This document shows, in pieces, positions 17,723-26,085 of a DNA stretch of 64,000 nucleotides. Where the stretch lies: positions 949,631 through 1,013,630 of the forward strand of contig NZ_JACHEU010000001.1 of NCBI RefSeq assembly GCF_014201615.1, given 5' to 3'. A program made the position numbers and the translations under genes. The notes below the pieces were generated by a model, which made no database searches, was not told where the DNA came from, and worked only from the letters and a program-made list of their open reading frames with translations. Within the stretch, counting starts at the first letter, position 1. Every line of letters starts with the position of its first letter. The DNA is from Aquamicrobium lusatiense. Its GTDB lineage: Bacteria; Pseudomonadota; Alphaproteobacteria; Rhizobiales; Rhizobiaceae.

Positions 17723-19003
17723 TCAAGTGCGGCGCAGGGCGCAGAAGTAAAAGCCGTCGGTTCCGGTGCGGGCCGGCGACAGGGAAATGTCCGTGCCGAT
17801 GCTTGCGCGGTCCTCATGGCCGGGGAAATGCCGGTTCCACAGCTTCGCATGGTCCTCCGGAGCGAAGCCGGGTGTGCGGTCCAGAAAGGCTTGCACCTGC
17901 TCGCCGTTCTCCTGCCTGAACACCGAGCAGGTGACATAGGCGAGCAGTCCGCCGGGCTTCACATAGGCGGCGGCTATGTCGAGGATTTCGGCCTGTTCGG
18001 CGATGCGCTGGTCGAGCTGCTGGCGCGTGAGCCGCCATTTGGTGTCCGGCCGCCGCCGCCATGTGCCGGAGCCGGTGCAGGGCGCATCGACCAGCACGAT
18101 GTCCATGCGCCCTTCCAGCGGGGCAAGCTCACTTGCTCCGGCGGCCAGCTGGATGTTGCGGCTTCCGGCGCGCTTCATGCGCTCCACGATCGGTGCGAGA
18201 CGGGGTTTCAGCGCATCATGGGCGAAGACCTGGCCCTGATTGCGCATGGCGGCCGAAAGGGCGAGGGACTTGCCGCCGGCGCCCGCGCAATAGTCCAGCA
18301 CCTGCATGCCGGGGCGCGCGCCCGCCAGTTCAGAAACGATCTGCGAGCCCTCGTCCTGCACCTCGAAGAGCCCTTCGGCGAAGGCCTCGCCGGACTGCAC
18401 GTTCGGATGCCGGCCGCTGCCTTCGATCGGGGCAATGCGGATGCCATGCGGTGCGATTTCGGTGGCGGTCGCGCCGGTGGCGGCGAGTGCGGTGAGAACG
18501 GTGTCGCGGTTCCCCTTGAGCAGGTTGGCGCGCAGGTCGAGCGGCGGGCGACGGGCGAGCGCTGCCGCTTCGTCGGTCCAGTTTTCGCCGAAAGCCTGTT
18601 GCATCAGGGGTGCGCACCAGTCCGGGCAGTCGGCGCGCACCTCGTCGGGCATATCGGCGGAAAGTCTTTCGCGCAGGATTCGCAACTCGGCATCATCCAG
18701 CGGCGGGGGAGCGAATTTGTCGCCATCCAGCATGGCGTTGATGCCCTCCGGCGTCTCGCCCCATTCCAGCAGAACCGCGCCGATGGCGAGCGCACGCGGG
18801 CTGGCATCATCGAACAGCCATGCGGCGGAGCGGCTGCGCCTCAGCGCGTCATAGACGATGTTGCCGATGGCTGCGCGGTCGCCGCCCCCGGCGAAGCGGT
18901 GGGCGATGCCCCAGTCGCGCAGCGCATCCGCGGCCGGCCTTTGCCGTCCCTCGATGTCCGCCAGCACTTCCATGGCTGCCGCCAGCCTTCCGCCCATGCG
19001 CAT
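17723..19003 (-). CDS. RsmB/NOP family 16S rRNA (cytosine-C5) methyltransferase
   Basis: S-adenosylmethionine-dependent RNA m5C methylase, 426 residues. An N-terminal NusB-like helical domain carries RPAADALRDWGIAHRF and NIVYDALR. The catalytic domain has the SAM-binding DYCAGAGGKSLALSA loop, the VDAPCTGSGTWRRRPD motif and YVTCSVF. Both catalytic cysteines (PCTG and TCS) are present. In E. coli RsmB modifies C967 of 16S rRNA; this is the likely but unproved target here. It starts about 120 bases downstream of the katA terminator. Confidence 0.9.
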   Translation of the reverse strand: MRMGGRLAAAMEVLADIEGRQRPAADALRDWGIAHRFAGGGDRAAIGNIVYDALRRSRSAAWLFDDASPRALAIGAVLLEWGETPEGINAMLDGDKFAPPPLDDAELRILRERLSADMPDEVRADCPDWCAPLMQQAFGENWTDEAAALARRPPLDLRANLLKGNRDTVLTALAATGATATEIAPHGIRIAPIEGSGRHPNVQSGEAFAEGLFEVQDEGSQIVSELAGARPGMQVLDYCAGAGGKSLALSAAMRNQGQVFAHDALKPRLAPIVERMKRAGSRNIQLAAGASELAPLEGRMDIVLVDAPCTGSGTWRRRPDTKWRLTRQQLDQRIAEQAEILDIAAAYVKPGGLLAYVTCSVFRQENGEQVQAFLDRTPGFAPEDHAKLWNRHFPGHEDRASIGTDISLSPARTGTDGFYFCALRRT

Positions 19004-19126
19004 GTGATGTTCGATCCGTTCGTGAAGCTCACACAGGGTCTAAGCTGCCGGATGCAGCGGCACAACCCTTGGCCGTCCGGAACCTTGCCGCACGCAAAGG
19101 CCGGACACAAAAGCCAGCGACAAAGA

Positions 19127-19157
19127 AAGAGCCGCGGGGTGGGACCCCGCGGCTCTT
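19127..19157 (-). terminator. strong hairpin terminator of katA
   Basis: Perfect 14-base arms (19127-19140 and 19144-19157) with a 3-base loop, 20 bases beyond the katA stop. On the minus strand the stem ends in CTCTT followed by TCTTTG, a weak U tract. It separates katA from the rRNA methylase gene. Confidence 0.85.
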
Positions 19158-19176
19158 GTCCTGCAAATGCGTGCTT

Positions 19177-20658
19177 TTATTCAGCCGCGCTCAGCGTGTC
19201 GGCCTCGTAGCCATGGGCTTCCTTCAGGGCCTTGCGCACACCGGCCGCATAGTCGGGATGCACTTTGTGGAAGTGGCCGAGCTGGCGCTCGACGATGTGA
19301 CCCGGCACGCCGCCCATGGCGGCGGCGATGTTGCTGAACAGGCGGCTTTTCTGGCCGTCGTCGAACAGGTTGAACAGGGCGCGCACCTGCACGTAGTCGT
19401 CATTGCCGACACGGTGGTCGAAGCGCGCCATGTCGCCCTCGATCTTCAGCGGCGGTTCCTTGGCCGAGGCGTCCTCGAACGGGCCGTTGAAGGAATTCGG
19501 TTCGTAGTATGCGTCCGGATTGCCGGTGCGGATGCCGCCATAGGTGTTCATCTGGCCGTCGCGATGGTAGTGATGCACCGGGCATTTCGGCTGGTTGACC
19601 GGAATGTTCTCGTAATGGGTGCCCAGCCTGTAGCGGTGGGCATCCGCATAGGAGAAGATGCGGGCCTGCAGCATCTTGTCCGGCGAATAGGAAATGCCGG
19701 GCACGATGTTGGACGGCGAGAAGGCCGCCTGCTCGATCTCTGCGAAATAGTTGTCCGGGTTGCGGTTCAGTTCCATGATGCCGACGTCGATCGGCGGGAA
19801 CTCGCCATGCGGCCACACCTTGGTGATGTCGAAGGGATTGTAGGACGTCCTTTCGGCCTCTTCCTCCGTCATGATCTGCACCTGCAGCTTCCAGCGGGGA
19901 TAGTCGCCTTTCTCGATCTTGCCGAACAGCGCTTCCTGATAGCTTTCGCGGGTGCGGCCGATGATCTGCTCGGCTTCCGTGTTGGTGTGGTGCCTGTGGC
20001 CCTGCTGGGTCTTGAAGTGGAACTTCACCCAGACGCGCTTGCCGGCGGCGTTGATCAGCGAATAGGTGTGCGAGCCGTAGCCGTTCATGAAGGTCGGGTC
20101 GACGGGCAGGCCGCGATCCGACATCAGGATGGTTACCTGATGCAGGCTTTCCGGGGACAGCGACCAGAAGTCCCACATGGCGGTGGCGGAGCGCATGTTG
20201 GTGCGCGGATGGCGCTTCTGCGTGTGGATGAAATCCGGGAACTTGTAGGCATCGCGCACGAAGAACACCGGCGTGTTGTTGCCGACCAGATCCCAGTTGC
20301 CTTCCGGCGTATAGAACTTCAGGGCAAAACCGCGCACGTCGCGCTCATGGTCGGCCGCGCCCATCTCGCCGGCAACGGTCGAGAAGCGGGCGAGCATCGG
20401 TGTCACCGCACCCGGCTGCAGTGCTGCGGCCTTGGTGTATTTCGAGATGTCGCCGGTGATGGTCAGGGTGCCGAAGGCGCCCCAGCCCTTGGCGTGGACG
20501 GCGCGCTCGGGGATCCGCTCGCGGTTCTGGTGGGCCAGCTTCTCGATGAGCTGGTAGTCCTGCAGCATGACGCCGCCGCGCTCGCCGGCGGTGATCGAGT
20601 TCTGATTGTCGGGCACCGGCGCGCCGGCGGTGGTGGTCAGCGTGGGTCGATCAGACAT
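19177..20658 (-). CDS. katA: monofunctional heme catalase KatA
   Basis: Heme enzyme that converts hydrogen peroxide to water and oxygen. The 493-residue protein is a small-subunit (clade 3-like) catalase. Its distal His is in [13 protein letters not shown] (about residue 55), the distal Asn in [13 protein letters not shown] (about 128), and the proximal heme Tyr in [12 protein letters not shown]. The start at 20658 opens with [10 protein letters not shown] and has an AGGAGGAACC ribosome binding site; the frame from 20736 is non-conserved. Transcribed divergently from oxyR. The intergenic region holds an Irr-type iron box and an OxyR-like palindrome, consistent with peroxide and iron control. 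Confidence 0.97.
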   Translation of the reverse strand: MSDRPTLTTTAGAPVPDNQNSITAGERGGVMLQDYQLIEKLAHQNRERIPERAVHAKGWGAFGTLTITGDISKYTKAAALQPGAVTPMLARFSTVAGEMGAADHERDVRGFALKFYTPEGNWDLVGNNTPVFFVRDAYKFPDFIHTQKRHPRTNMRSATAMWDFWSLSPESLHQVTILMSDRGLPVDPTFMNGYGSHTYSLINAAGKRVWVKFHFKTQQGHRHHTNTEAEQIIGRTRESYQEALFGKIEKGDYPRWKLQVQIMTEEEAERTSYNPFDITKVWPHGEFPPIDVGIMELNRNPDNYFAEIEQAAFSPSNIVPGISYSPDKMLQARIFSYADAHRYRLGTHYENIPVNQPKCPVHHYHRDGQMNTYGGIRTGNPDAYYEPNSFNGPFEDASAKEPPLKIEGDMARFDHRVGNDDYVQVRALFNLFDDGQKSRLFSNIAAAMGGVPGHIVERQLGHFHKVHPDYAAGVRKALKEAHGYEADTLSAAE

Positions 20659-20776
20659 GGTTCCTCCTGTTTCGATCTGCCTTCGTGAAAATCGGGCGGC
20701 GATCCGGACGATGATCGTCGGCTTCTTCACCGCCATGACAACGAACCGGAAAAGGCTGTGCGCCGGCCCGTGTCTG

Positions 20777-20793
20777 TTTAGAACTCTTCTAAC
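20777..20793. promoter_or_regulatory. Irr/ICE-type iron box in the katA-oxyR control region
   Basis: TTTAGAA (20777-20783), spacer CTC, then TTCTAAC (20787-20793). This differs by one base from the perfect dyad TTTAGAA-N3-TTCTAAA, the iron control element bound by the heme-sensing Fur-family regulator Irr in rhizobia and Brucella. It lies about 120 bases upstream of the katA start and 72 before oxyR. The match is direct; Irr binding is inferred. Confidence 0.6.
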
Positions 20794-20815
20794 AACACTT
20801 TTCCCATGCCCTCAC

Positions 20816-20864
20816 GATAATTTCCAATTGTATTTCCAACTATCTTCGATAAGATTTTCTTATC
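20816..20864. promoter_or_regulatory. candidate OxyR operator at the oxyR start
   Basis: An AT-rich stretch with repeated GATA/TATC half-sites: GATAA at 20816, CTATC ending at 20844, and a perfect 17-base dyad GATAAGATTTTCTTATC at 20848-20864 that touches the oxyR ATG. OxyR contacts repeated ATAG/CTAT elements over two adjacent helical stretches, so autoregulation and katA activation from here are plausible. Confidence 0.5.
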
Positions 20865-21755
20865 ATGCTTACGCTCCGCCAGATGCGCTATTTCGAGGCG
20901 CTTGCATCCGTCCTTCACTTTGGCCGTGCTGCCGAACTCGTTCATGTCAGCCAGCCGGCGCTGTCGTCGCAGATCCGGGAGATGGAGGCTTTTCTCGGTG
21001 TCACGCTGGTCGAGCGCAACCGCGGCAACATTTTGCTCACCCGCAAGGGCGAGGAAGTGCTGGAACATGTGCGCGGCGTGCTGGCCGGCGTCGAGCGGCT
21101 CGAACAGGCGGTCCGTCGCGGCGGAGGGCTGCTCGACGGTCCCGTCCGCTTCGGCATCATTCCGACAGTCGCGCCCTATCTCGTGCCGAAGCTGGTGCCG
21201 CATCTGCGCAGCGCCTATCCCGCCATCGAGGTTGAGCTGAAGGAGGCCGTGACCGACCGGCTGATTGCCGATCTGGCCGAGGGCCGGCTGGATGTGGTGG
21301 TGGCAGCCCTGCCGATCGATCATGATGGCATCGCCACCCGGCCGGTGTTTCGCGACCGCTTCTTCATGGCGACCGCCACGAATGACAGCGACGTGCTGAT
21401 GTCGCCGCTGACGGAAGCGCAGGTCGACACCGGGCGCCTGCTGCTTCTGGAGGAGGGCCATTGCCTGCGCGACCAGGCGCTGGCCGTATGCGGCATGGCC
21501 GGCAGGCGCAGCCTCGTCAATTTCGGCGCCACCTCCATGGCCACGCTGCTGCAGATGGTGTCGCACGGCATGGGCATGACCCTGATCCCGGAGATCGCCG
21601 TGCCGGCCGAGACGGCCCGCAACGACATCCGCATCGTGCCCTTTGCCGAACCGCAGCCGTCGCGCGAGATCGGCCTTGCATGGCGGCGCAATGGCGCGGG
21701 CGAGGATGAGATCGAGGCGCTGGCGCAGGCGGTTGGAGCCTGTGTTGCCGCGTGA
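20865..21755 (+). CDS. oxyR: LysR-family peroxide sensor OxyR
   Basis: A 296-residue LysR regulator that senses peroxide through a reversible disulfide and activates antioxidant genes. The N-terminal winged helix (MRYFEALASVLHFGRAAELVHVSQPALSSQ, read in part) is followed by the substrate-like domain. The diagnostic redox pair is C200 and C209 in EGHCLRDQALAVC, with the same 8-residue gap as C199/C208 of E. coli OxyR. Adjacent, divergent katA is the classic target. No Shine-Dalgarno sequence is visible before the ATG at 20865; the bases before it are a palindrome, so the mRNA may be leaderless or translated weakly. Confidence 0.95.
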   Translation: MLTLRQMRYFEALASVLHFGRAAELVHVSQPALSSQIREMEAFLGVTLVERNRGNILLTRKGEEVLEHVRGVLAGVERLEQAVRRGGGLLDGPVRFGIIPTVAPYLVPKLVPHLRSAYPAIEVELKEAVTDRLIADLAEGRLDVVVAALPIDHDGIATRPVFRDRFFMATATNDSDVLMSPLTEAQVDTGRLLLLEEGHCLRDQALAVCGMAGRRSLVNFGATSMATLLQMVSHGMGMTLIPEIAVPAETARNDIRIVPFAEPQPSREIGLAWRRNGAGEDEIEALAQAVGACVAA

Positions 21756-21759
21756 CGAA

Positions 21760-22212
21760 TCAGTCTGGTTCGGTCACGCTTTTGCGGCCGGTCAGATTTT
21801 CGATGATGATGCGATAGAAGACATGTGGCGTCGGGTTCTCGTCGGCGGGCTTGAGGCCGCCGGGCTCCCACCAGTTGGCGTGCTGGCTGAGCAGCGACCA
21901 CGCATGGTCGCGTGCATGCTTCCAGCCCATCCGGTCGGGCAGTTCCTCAAACTTGCCATCGACAATCACGCTGCGCCATTCGCCGTGGCCTGCGAATTCA
22001 TCCACCTGAAGGCAGACGCGCGGATTGGTGCGCATCCACTCGATCTTCTTTCCGGTCAGCGAAAAGCCGTAAAGATAATTTCCGTCGGACGCGAAAGTTA
22101 CCGGCACCACATATGGCTGGCCGTCAAGGCAGCAGGCCAGACGCCCGAGCCGCTGTGAGGACAGCAGGCCCAGGCATTCGGATCGGTTCATTTCGGTGAT
22201 GATTACAGGCAT
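21760..22212 (-). CDS. pyridoxamine 5'-phosphate oxidase-like flavin-binding protein
   Basis: A 150-residue split-barrel protein of the PNPOx-like/NimA-like group. GRLACCLDGQPYVVPVTFASDGNYLYGFS (read in part) forms the first beta strands, then KIEWMRTNPRVCLQVDEF and WRSVIVDGKFEEL follow, as in FMN- or F420-type small oxidoreductases. It probably binds FMN and reduces an unknown substrate. The C-terminal 50 residues, with SLLSQHANWWEPGG, are less conserved. It ends 4 bases from the convergent oxyR stop and lies in line with the usp and DUF6314 genes on the same strand. Confidence 0.85.
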   Translation of the reverse strand: MPVIITEMNRSECLGLLSSQRLGRLACCLDGQPYVVPVTFASDGNYLYGFSLTGKKIEWMRTNPRVCLQVDEFAGHGEWRSVIVDGKFEELPDRMGWKHARDHAWSLLSQHANWWEPGGLKPADENPTPHVFYRIIIENLTGRKSVTEPD

Positions 22213-22251
22213 TTTCCTTTCACCCCGAATTTGACGCGAAATTTTCCCGCC

Positions 22252-22701
22252 TCAGCGCACCACCAGAACGGGCACCTTGGCTTTGGCCACCACCTCGGCG
22301 GTCTGGCTTCCCAGCATAACCCGGTTCATGCCCGTTCGGCCATGGGAAGACATCACGATCAGGCTGCATCCCTTCTGCTCGGCGATCTCGCAAAGCGCGC
22401 CTGCCACCAGTCGCCACGGTATATGTACGGTCTCGATCGGGATGCCGAGCGCCTCGGCCTTGCGGCGGATCGGTTCAAGAATGCGCTGGGCTATGCGGGC
22501 CTGCGATTCGTCGAAGGCCGCGATCTCGGTTTCGCTGGGCGCCCACAATTCCGAGGCGAAGGCGAACTGGCCGCCGAGCGGCTCCGTCACGGTGACCGCC
22601 GTCACCTTGCTGCCGTGCTTCTTCGCCAGCGTCAGTCCGTGGTCGACGCCTGCCTGCGCGGCCTCCGAGCCGTCGCTGGAAATCAGAATGTGCTCGTACA
22701 T
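22252..22701 (-). CDS. universal stress protein (UspA family)
   Basis: A 149-residue single-domain UspA protein. It starts MYEHILISSDGSEAA and ends with the ATP-binding signature IVMSSHGRTGMNRVMLGSQTAEVV, matching the GxxG-(9x)-G(S/T) pattern of nucleotide-binding Usp proteins. The ATG at 22701 has a GGGG site at 8 bases spacing; an ATG two codons upstream (22707) is too close to it. Its exact stress role is unknown. Confidence 0.9.
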   Translation of the reverse strand: MYEHILISSDGSEAAQAGVDHGLTLAKKHGSKVTAVTVTEPLGGQFAFASELWAPSETEIAAFDESQARIAQRILEPIRRKAEALGIPIETVHIPWRLVAGALCEIAEQKGCSLIVMSSHGRTGMNRVMLGSQTAEVVAKAKVPVLVVR

Positions 22702-22779
22702 CGCCATAACCCCCGAACTGCTTCCATGATCAGCGAACCACCCTATGCCGCAGTGCACAAGCCGCATCTTGTCGCGGGT

Positions 22780-23244
22780 TCATGGCGCGTCTGCAATCCG
22801 TTCGTAGCGGGTGAGGCTGGCATAGCGCTTGCGGGGCCCGGCAACGCGCCAGAACTCGATGAAGCAGTCGAGGCTGCGAAACAGGAAGCGGCCTTCGTAA
22901 AGGTCGTCGCCGCAATGATGAACCACGCGCTGATCGGGCGCAAGGCCAAGCCGGATGAAGTCCGATCCGCCCGCAAAGCGCACATCGGCGCCCGTATCGT
23001 CCATGGCGAGCAGATAGAGGCGTTTCGATTCCATCACGCCGCGGCTGCTGTGAAGCTCGCCCGTCTCGGTAAAGCTATCCGCACCGATGCGTGCCTGCCC
23101 TGTGAAGGCAAGGTGTGTCTGACCCAGATGATCGACCAGCCTGCGCCGCACCTGCCAAAGCCCCATGAAAGAACTCGCCCGCACAGCCTCAGGTACGGCG
23201 TGCGGCAGATCTGGTTGGTGCGAGGTAAGTGTCTCGAAGGGCAT
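22780..23244 (-). CDS. DUF6314 family protein
   Basis: A 154-residue protein of uncharacterised family DUF6314, common in alphaproteobacteria. Visible markers are GLWQVRRRLVDHLGQTHLAFTGQA (read in part) near residue 28, YEGRFLFRSLDCFIEFWRVAGPRKRYASLTRYERI (read in part) at the C-terminus, and a HHCGDDLYEGRF turn. The fold is probably a lipocalin-like or START-like beta barrel, but no function is known. Its promoter faces that of the yeiH gene across 158 bases. Confidence 0.8.
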   Translation of the reverse strand: MPFETLTSHQPDLPHAVPEAVRASSFMGLWQVRRRLVDHLGQTHLAFTGQARIGADSFTETGELHSSRGVMESKRLYLLAMDDTGADVRFAGGSDFIRLGLAPDQRVVHHCGDDLYEGRFLFRSLDCFIEFWRVAGPRKRYASLTRYERIADAP

Positions 23245-23320
23245 ATCACATGCACCATGGCCGCGAGTGCGGCCCGCAGCAAGCCCGAAAAGAAGCCGTC
23301 AATAGTTCCCGTAAGGCGAT

Positions 23321-23339
23321 CGTTCGGAAAAATCGAACG
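23321..23339. promoter_or_regulatory. LysR-type box upstream of the YeiH-like exporter
   Basis: CGTTCG (23321-23326) and CGAACG (23334-23339) form a dyad with a 7-base A-rich centre. It contains the T-N11-A pattern typical of LysR-family sites, 64 bases before the exporter start. The LysR gene just downstream of the exporter is the natural candidate regulator. Confidence 0.5.
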
Positions 23340-23402
23340 TTACGATACAAATAATGCGTTGGATCGCTCATGTAGGAAATGTCATTCCTCATATGACAGG
23401 AA

Positions 23403-24464
23403 ATGGAGAATGCATTGTCTGCAAGCGAGAACCTTCTGCCGGGCTCGATAGCCGCCGCCCCAAACGCCAGACGTTTCGGTGGAATCTGGCCCGGTCTGGT
23501 GCTGGTCGGCGTGATTACCGGAGCCGGCTATTCGCTGCGTGAAATGCCGGGTCTCGTCATCTTCAGCCCCATGATTCTGGCCGTCATCATCGGCATGCTG
23601 TTCGCCAACACGGTGGGCGTTGCCGCCAATACGAAGGAAGGCATCCGTTTCAGCCAGAAGACATTGCTGCGTCTGGCCATCGTTCTGCTGGGCTTCCAGC
23701 TGACCGTCGATCAGGCCGCTTCGATCGGCATCGCCGGCTTCGGCATCGTTGCGGTGACGCTGGCCGCGACCTTCCTGTTCACCATGGCGGTGGCGCGCCT
23801 GCTTGGCGTCGAGCGCAGGCTTGCCCAGCTTATCGCCGCCGGCACCTCAATCTGCGGCGCCTCGGCGATCGTGGCTGCCAATACCGTCACCAATGCGCGC
23901 GACGAGGATGTTGCTTACGCGGTGGCGTCCATCACGCTGTTCGGCACCGTTGCCATGCTGGCCTATCCGCTGCTGGGCGCGCTGGCCGGTCTCGACCAGA
24001 ACGCCTTCGGCCTTTGGGCCGGCGCCTCCATCCATGAGGTGGCGCAGGTAATCGGCGCTTCGTTCCAGTATGGGCCGCAGGCCGGTGAAGCGGGAACCGT
24101 AGCCAAGCTTACCCGTGTCGCGCTTCTGGCGCCGATGGTTTTCGCCATGGGCTTTGCCGCCCGTCGGCCAAAGGGAGGCGAGGCCGGTGCAGGCGAGGCA
24201 GGCGGACGCGCGCCGATGCCCTGGTTCGTGCTGGGCTTCATCGCCGTGGTTGTGTGGAACAGCTTTGTCGGCATCCCGGATGCGCTGCGCCCGCATGTCG
24301 CCTTCATCGCCACGCTGATGCTCACCATGGGGCTGGCCGCCATGGGCCTGAACGCCAATGTATCGGAGATCAGGTCGCGCGGCCTGCGGCCGCTTCTGCT
24401 TGCGCTTTCCGCGTTTGTGTTTATCGCTGGCTTCAGTCTGGTATTGGTGAAGCTTCTGGTCTGA
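23403..24464 (+). CDS. YeiH/UPF0324 family membrane protein, putative sulfate/sulfite-type exporter
   Basis: A 353-residue, roughly 10-helix membrane protein of the YeiH family. Markers include [64 protein letters not shown] and [16 protein letters not shown] (the longer ones read in part). Members have been proposed to export sulfate released by sulfonate or taurine breakdown, but transport has seldom been shown. A LysR gene follows after 10 bases, the same partnership as yeiH-yeiE in E. coli. Notably, a taurine-type importer lies at the right end of the window. Confidence 0.88.
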   Translation: MENALSASENLLPGSIAAAPNARRFGGIWPGLVLVGVITGAGYSLREMPGLVIFSPMILAVIIGMLFANTVGVAANTKEGIRFSQKTLLRLAIVLLGFQLTVDQAASIGIAGFGIVAVTLAATFLFTMAVARLLGVERRLAQLIAAGTSICGASAIVAANTVTNARDEDVAYAVASITLFGTVAMLAYPLLGALAGLDQNAFGLWAGASIHEVAQVIGASFQYGPQAGEAGTVAKLTRVALLAPMVFAMGFAARRPKGGEAGAGEAGGRAPMPWFVLGFIAVVVWNSFVGIPDALRPHVAFIATLMLTMGLAAMGLNANVSEIRSRGLRPLLLALSAFVFIAGFSLVLVKLLV

Positions 24465-24474
24465 GAACAAGGCG

Positions 24475-25356
24475 ATGACGCTCGAGCAGTTGCGCATTTT
24501 CGTTGCCGTCGCCGAGCGCGAGCATGTGACGCGGGCCGCCGCCGATCTCAATCTCACCCAGTCGGCCACGAGTGCTGCCGTCTCGGCGCTGGAAGCGCGC
24601 TATGCGACAAAGCTGTTCGACCGGGTCGGGCGGCGCATCGCGCTGACCGATGCCGGCCGCACCTTCCTCGCCGAGGCGAAAGCCGTGCTCGCGCGTGCCG
24701 CCAGCGCCGAACTGGTGCTGGCCGATCTGGCCGGGCTCAAGGTCGGCTCACTGCGCCTCGCCGCCAGCCAGACCGTCGGCAACTACTGGCTTCCGGGTAT
24801 CATTCATGCGTTTCGTTCCGCCTATCCCGGTCTGGCGGTGGACATGACCATGGGCAACACCGAGACGGTGGCGGCCATGGTGCGCAAGGGCGAGGCCAAT
24901 ATCGGCTTTGTTGAAGGCGAGGTGGATGCCCACGCGCTGGGCGTGATGCCGGTGGCCGATGACGACATGGCGCTGGTGGTTGCACCTTCGCATCCCTGGG
25001 CGACTGCGAAAAACGGAAATGCGCTGGACCTCAGGTCCTCGCCCTGGGTGATGCGCGAGCACGGATCCGGCACCCGCTCCATACTGGAGGCGATGCTGGC
25101 GGCGCATGGCCACGGCCTCTCCGATGTTTCAATCAGCCTTGTGCTGCCCACCAACGAGTCGGTGCGCGTGGCCGTGGAATCGGGGGCTGGTGCGACGGTC
25201 ATGTCGCGGCTGGTGGTGTCGAATGCGCTGAAGGCGGGGCGGCTGGTCGCGGTGGACTATCCGGTGCCGCGCCGCAAGTTCTTCATGCTTCGCCACAGCC
25301 AGCATCACGAGACGGCAGCCGAACGCGAATTCGTCCGGCTGGTGAGCGAAAGCTGA
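24475..25356 (+). CDS. LysR-family transcriptional regulator (CysB/YeiE-like)
   Basis: A 293-residue LysR protein. The N-terminal helix-turn-helix reads MTLEQLRIFVAVAEREHVTRAA, then LNLTQSATSAAVSALEARY. A periplasmic-binding-like effector domain follows, with LRLAASQTVGNYWLP and WVMREHGSGTRS, a segment typical of the CysB/CbbR-like cluster that senses small anions or sulfur compounds. It follows the YeiH-like gene by 10 bases, so the two form an operon and this protein most likely controls it. The effector is unknown. Confidence 0.9.
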   Translation: MTLEQLRIFVAVAEREHVTRAAADLNLTQSATSAAVSALEARYATKLFDRVGRRIALTDAGRTFLAEAKAVLARAASAELVLADLAGLKVGSLRLAASQTVGNYWLPGIIHAFRSAYPGLAVDMTMGNTETVAAMVRKGEANIGFVEGEVDAHALGVMPVADDDMALVVAPSHPWATAKNGNALDLRSSPWVMREHGSGTRSILEAMLAAHGHGLSDVSISLVLPTNESVRVAVESGAGATVMSRLVVSNALKAGRLVAVDYPVPRRKFFMLRHSQHHETAAEREFVRLVSES

Positions 25357-25367
25357 AGGCCTGAAAA

Positions 25368-25973
25368 TCAGTGCGTGCGGCGGCGGTAGATCCACAGCCG
25401 TGCCGGCGGGATATTGCGCAGGATGAAATCGAAATGCTCGACCGTGTAGTCGCCACGGCCGGGCGGTATCGGTGACATCGGGCCGTAGGTGATCTGCACC
25501 ACGGGCCGGCCTTCCGGCATGCGCGACAAAAGACCGTCGAGATATTCCACACGCCGCGGAACCGGGAAGTTGAGCAGCGGCACGCCGGAGATCACGGCGT
25601 CGAAAGTGAGATCGGCATCCTTGCCGAGCGTGGTGTCGAGATTGAAGGCGTCGCCCTCGATCACGTTCACGCCGGGAAAATTGTTGCGCAGATGGCGCGC
25701 GAAATCGGCGGAATATTCGACCGCGTAGAGGTTCTCCGGCTTCACGCCATGGCGCAGGATCGCCTTGGTGATGACGCCGGTGCCGGGGCCGAGTTCCAGA
25801 ACCGGAAGACCGGACCCGAGATCGATGACCGAGGCCATGCGTCTCGCGGTAACGGAACTGGTGGGAACGATCGCACCGACCGCCTTTGGCTTGTCTATCC
25901 AGCCCTTGAAGAACTTGAGTTCGTCGTCGAACTTTGCCGCAAGCGTCTTGCGCAGTCCGGTTCCCTTAGCCAT
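25368..25973 (-). CDS. pmtA: phospholipid N-methyltransferase PmtA (rhizobial type)
   Basis: A 201-residue SAM-dependent methyltransferase that converts phosphatidylethanolamine stepwise to phosphatidylcholine, a major rhizobial membrane lipid. The N-terminus FFKGWIDKPKAVGAIVPTSS and the SAM loop VLELGPGTGVITKAIL are typical of the Sinorhizobium-type PmtA, which resembles KsgA-like rRNA methylases. YAVEYSADFARHL and FDAVISGVPLLNFP follow. It sits downstream of dnaJ on the same strand with a 112-base gap. Confidence 0.9.
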   Translation of the reverse strand: MAKGTGLRKTLAAKFDDELKFFKGWIDKPKAVGAIVPTSSVTARRMASVIDLGSGLPVLELGPGTGVITKAILRHGVKPENLYAVEYSADFARHLRNNFPGVNVIEGDAFNLDTTLGKDADLTFDAVISGVPLLNFPVPRRVEYLDGLLSRMPEGRPVVQITYGPMSPIPPGRGDYTVEHFDFILRNIPPARLWIYRRRTH

Positions 25974-26085
25974 GCAAATCTCCTGCGCTCCCCATGGTGG
26001 TACTTAGCATCTGATGAGCCCGGTTCAAGAAAAATCCGGGCCTGTTTGCTGATTGCGTCAGGAAAAGGCGGTTGCGGAACAGCCT

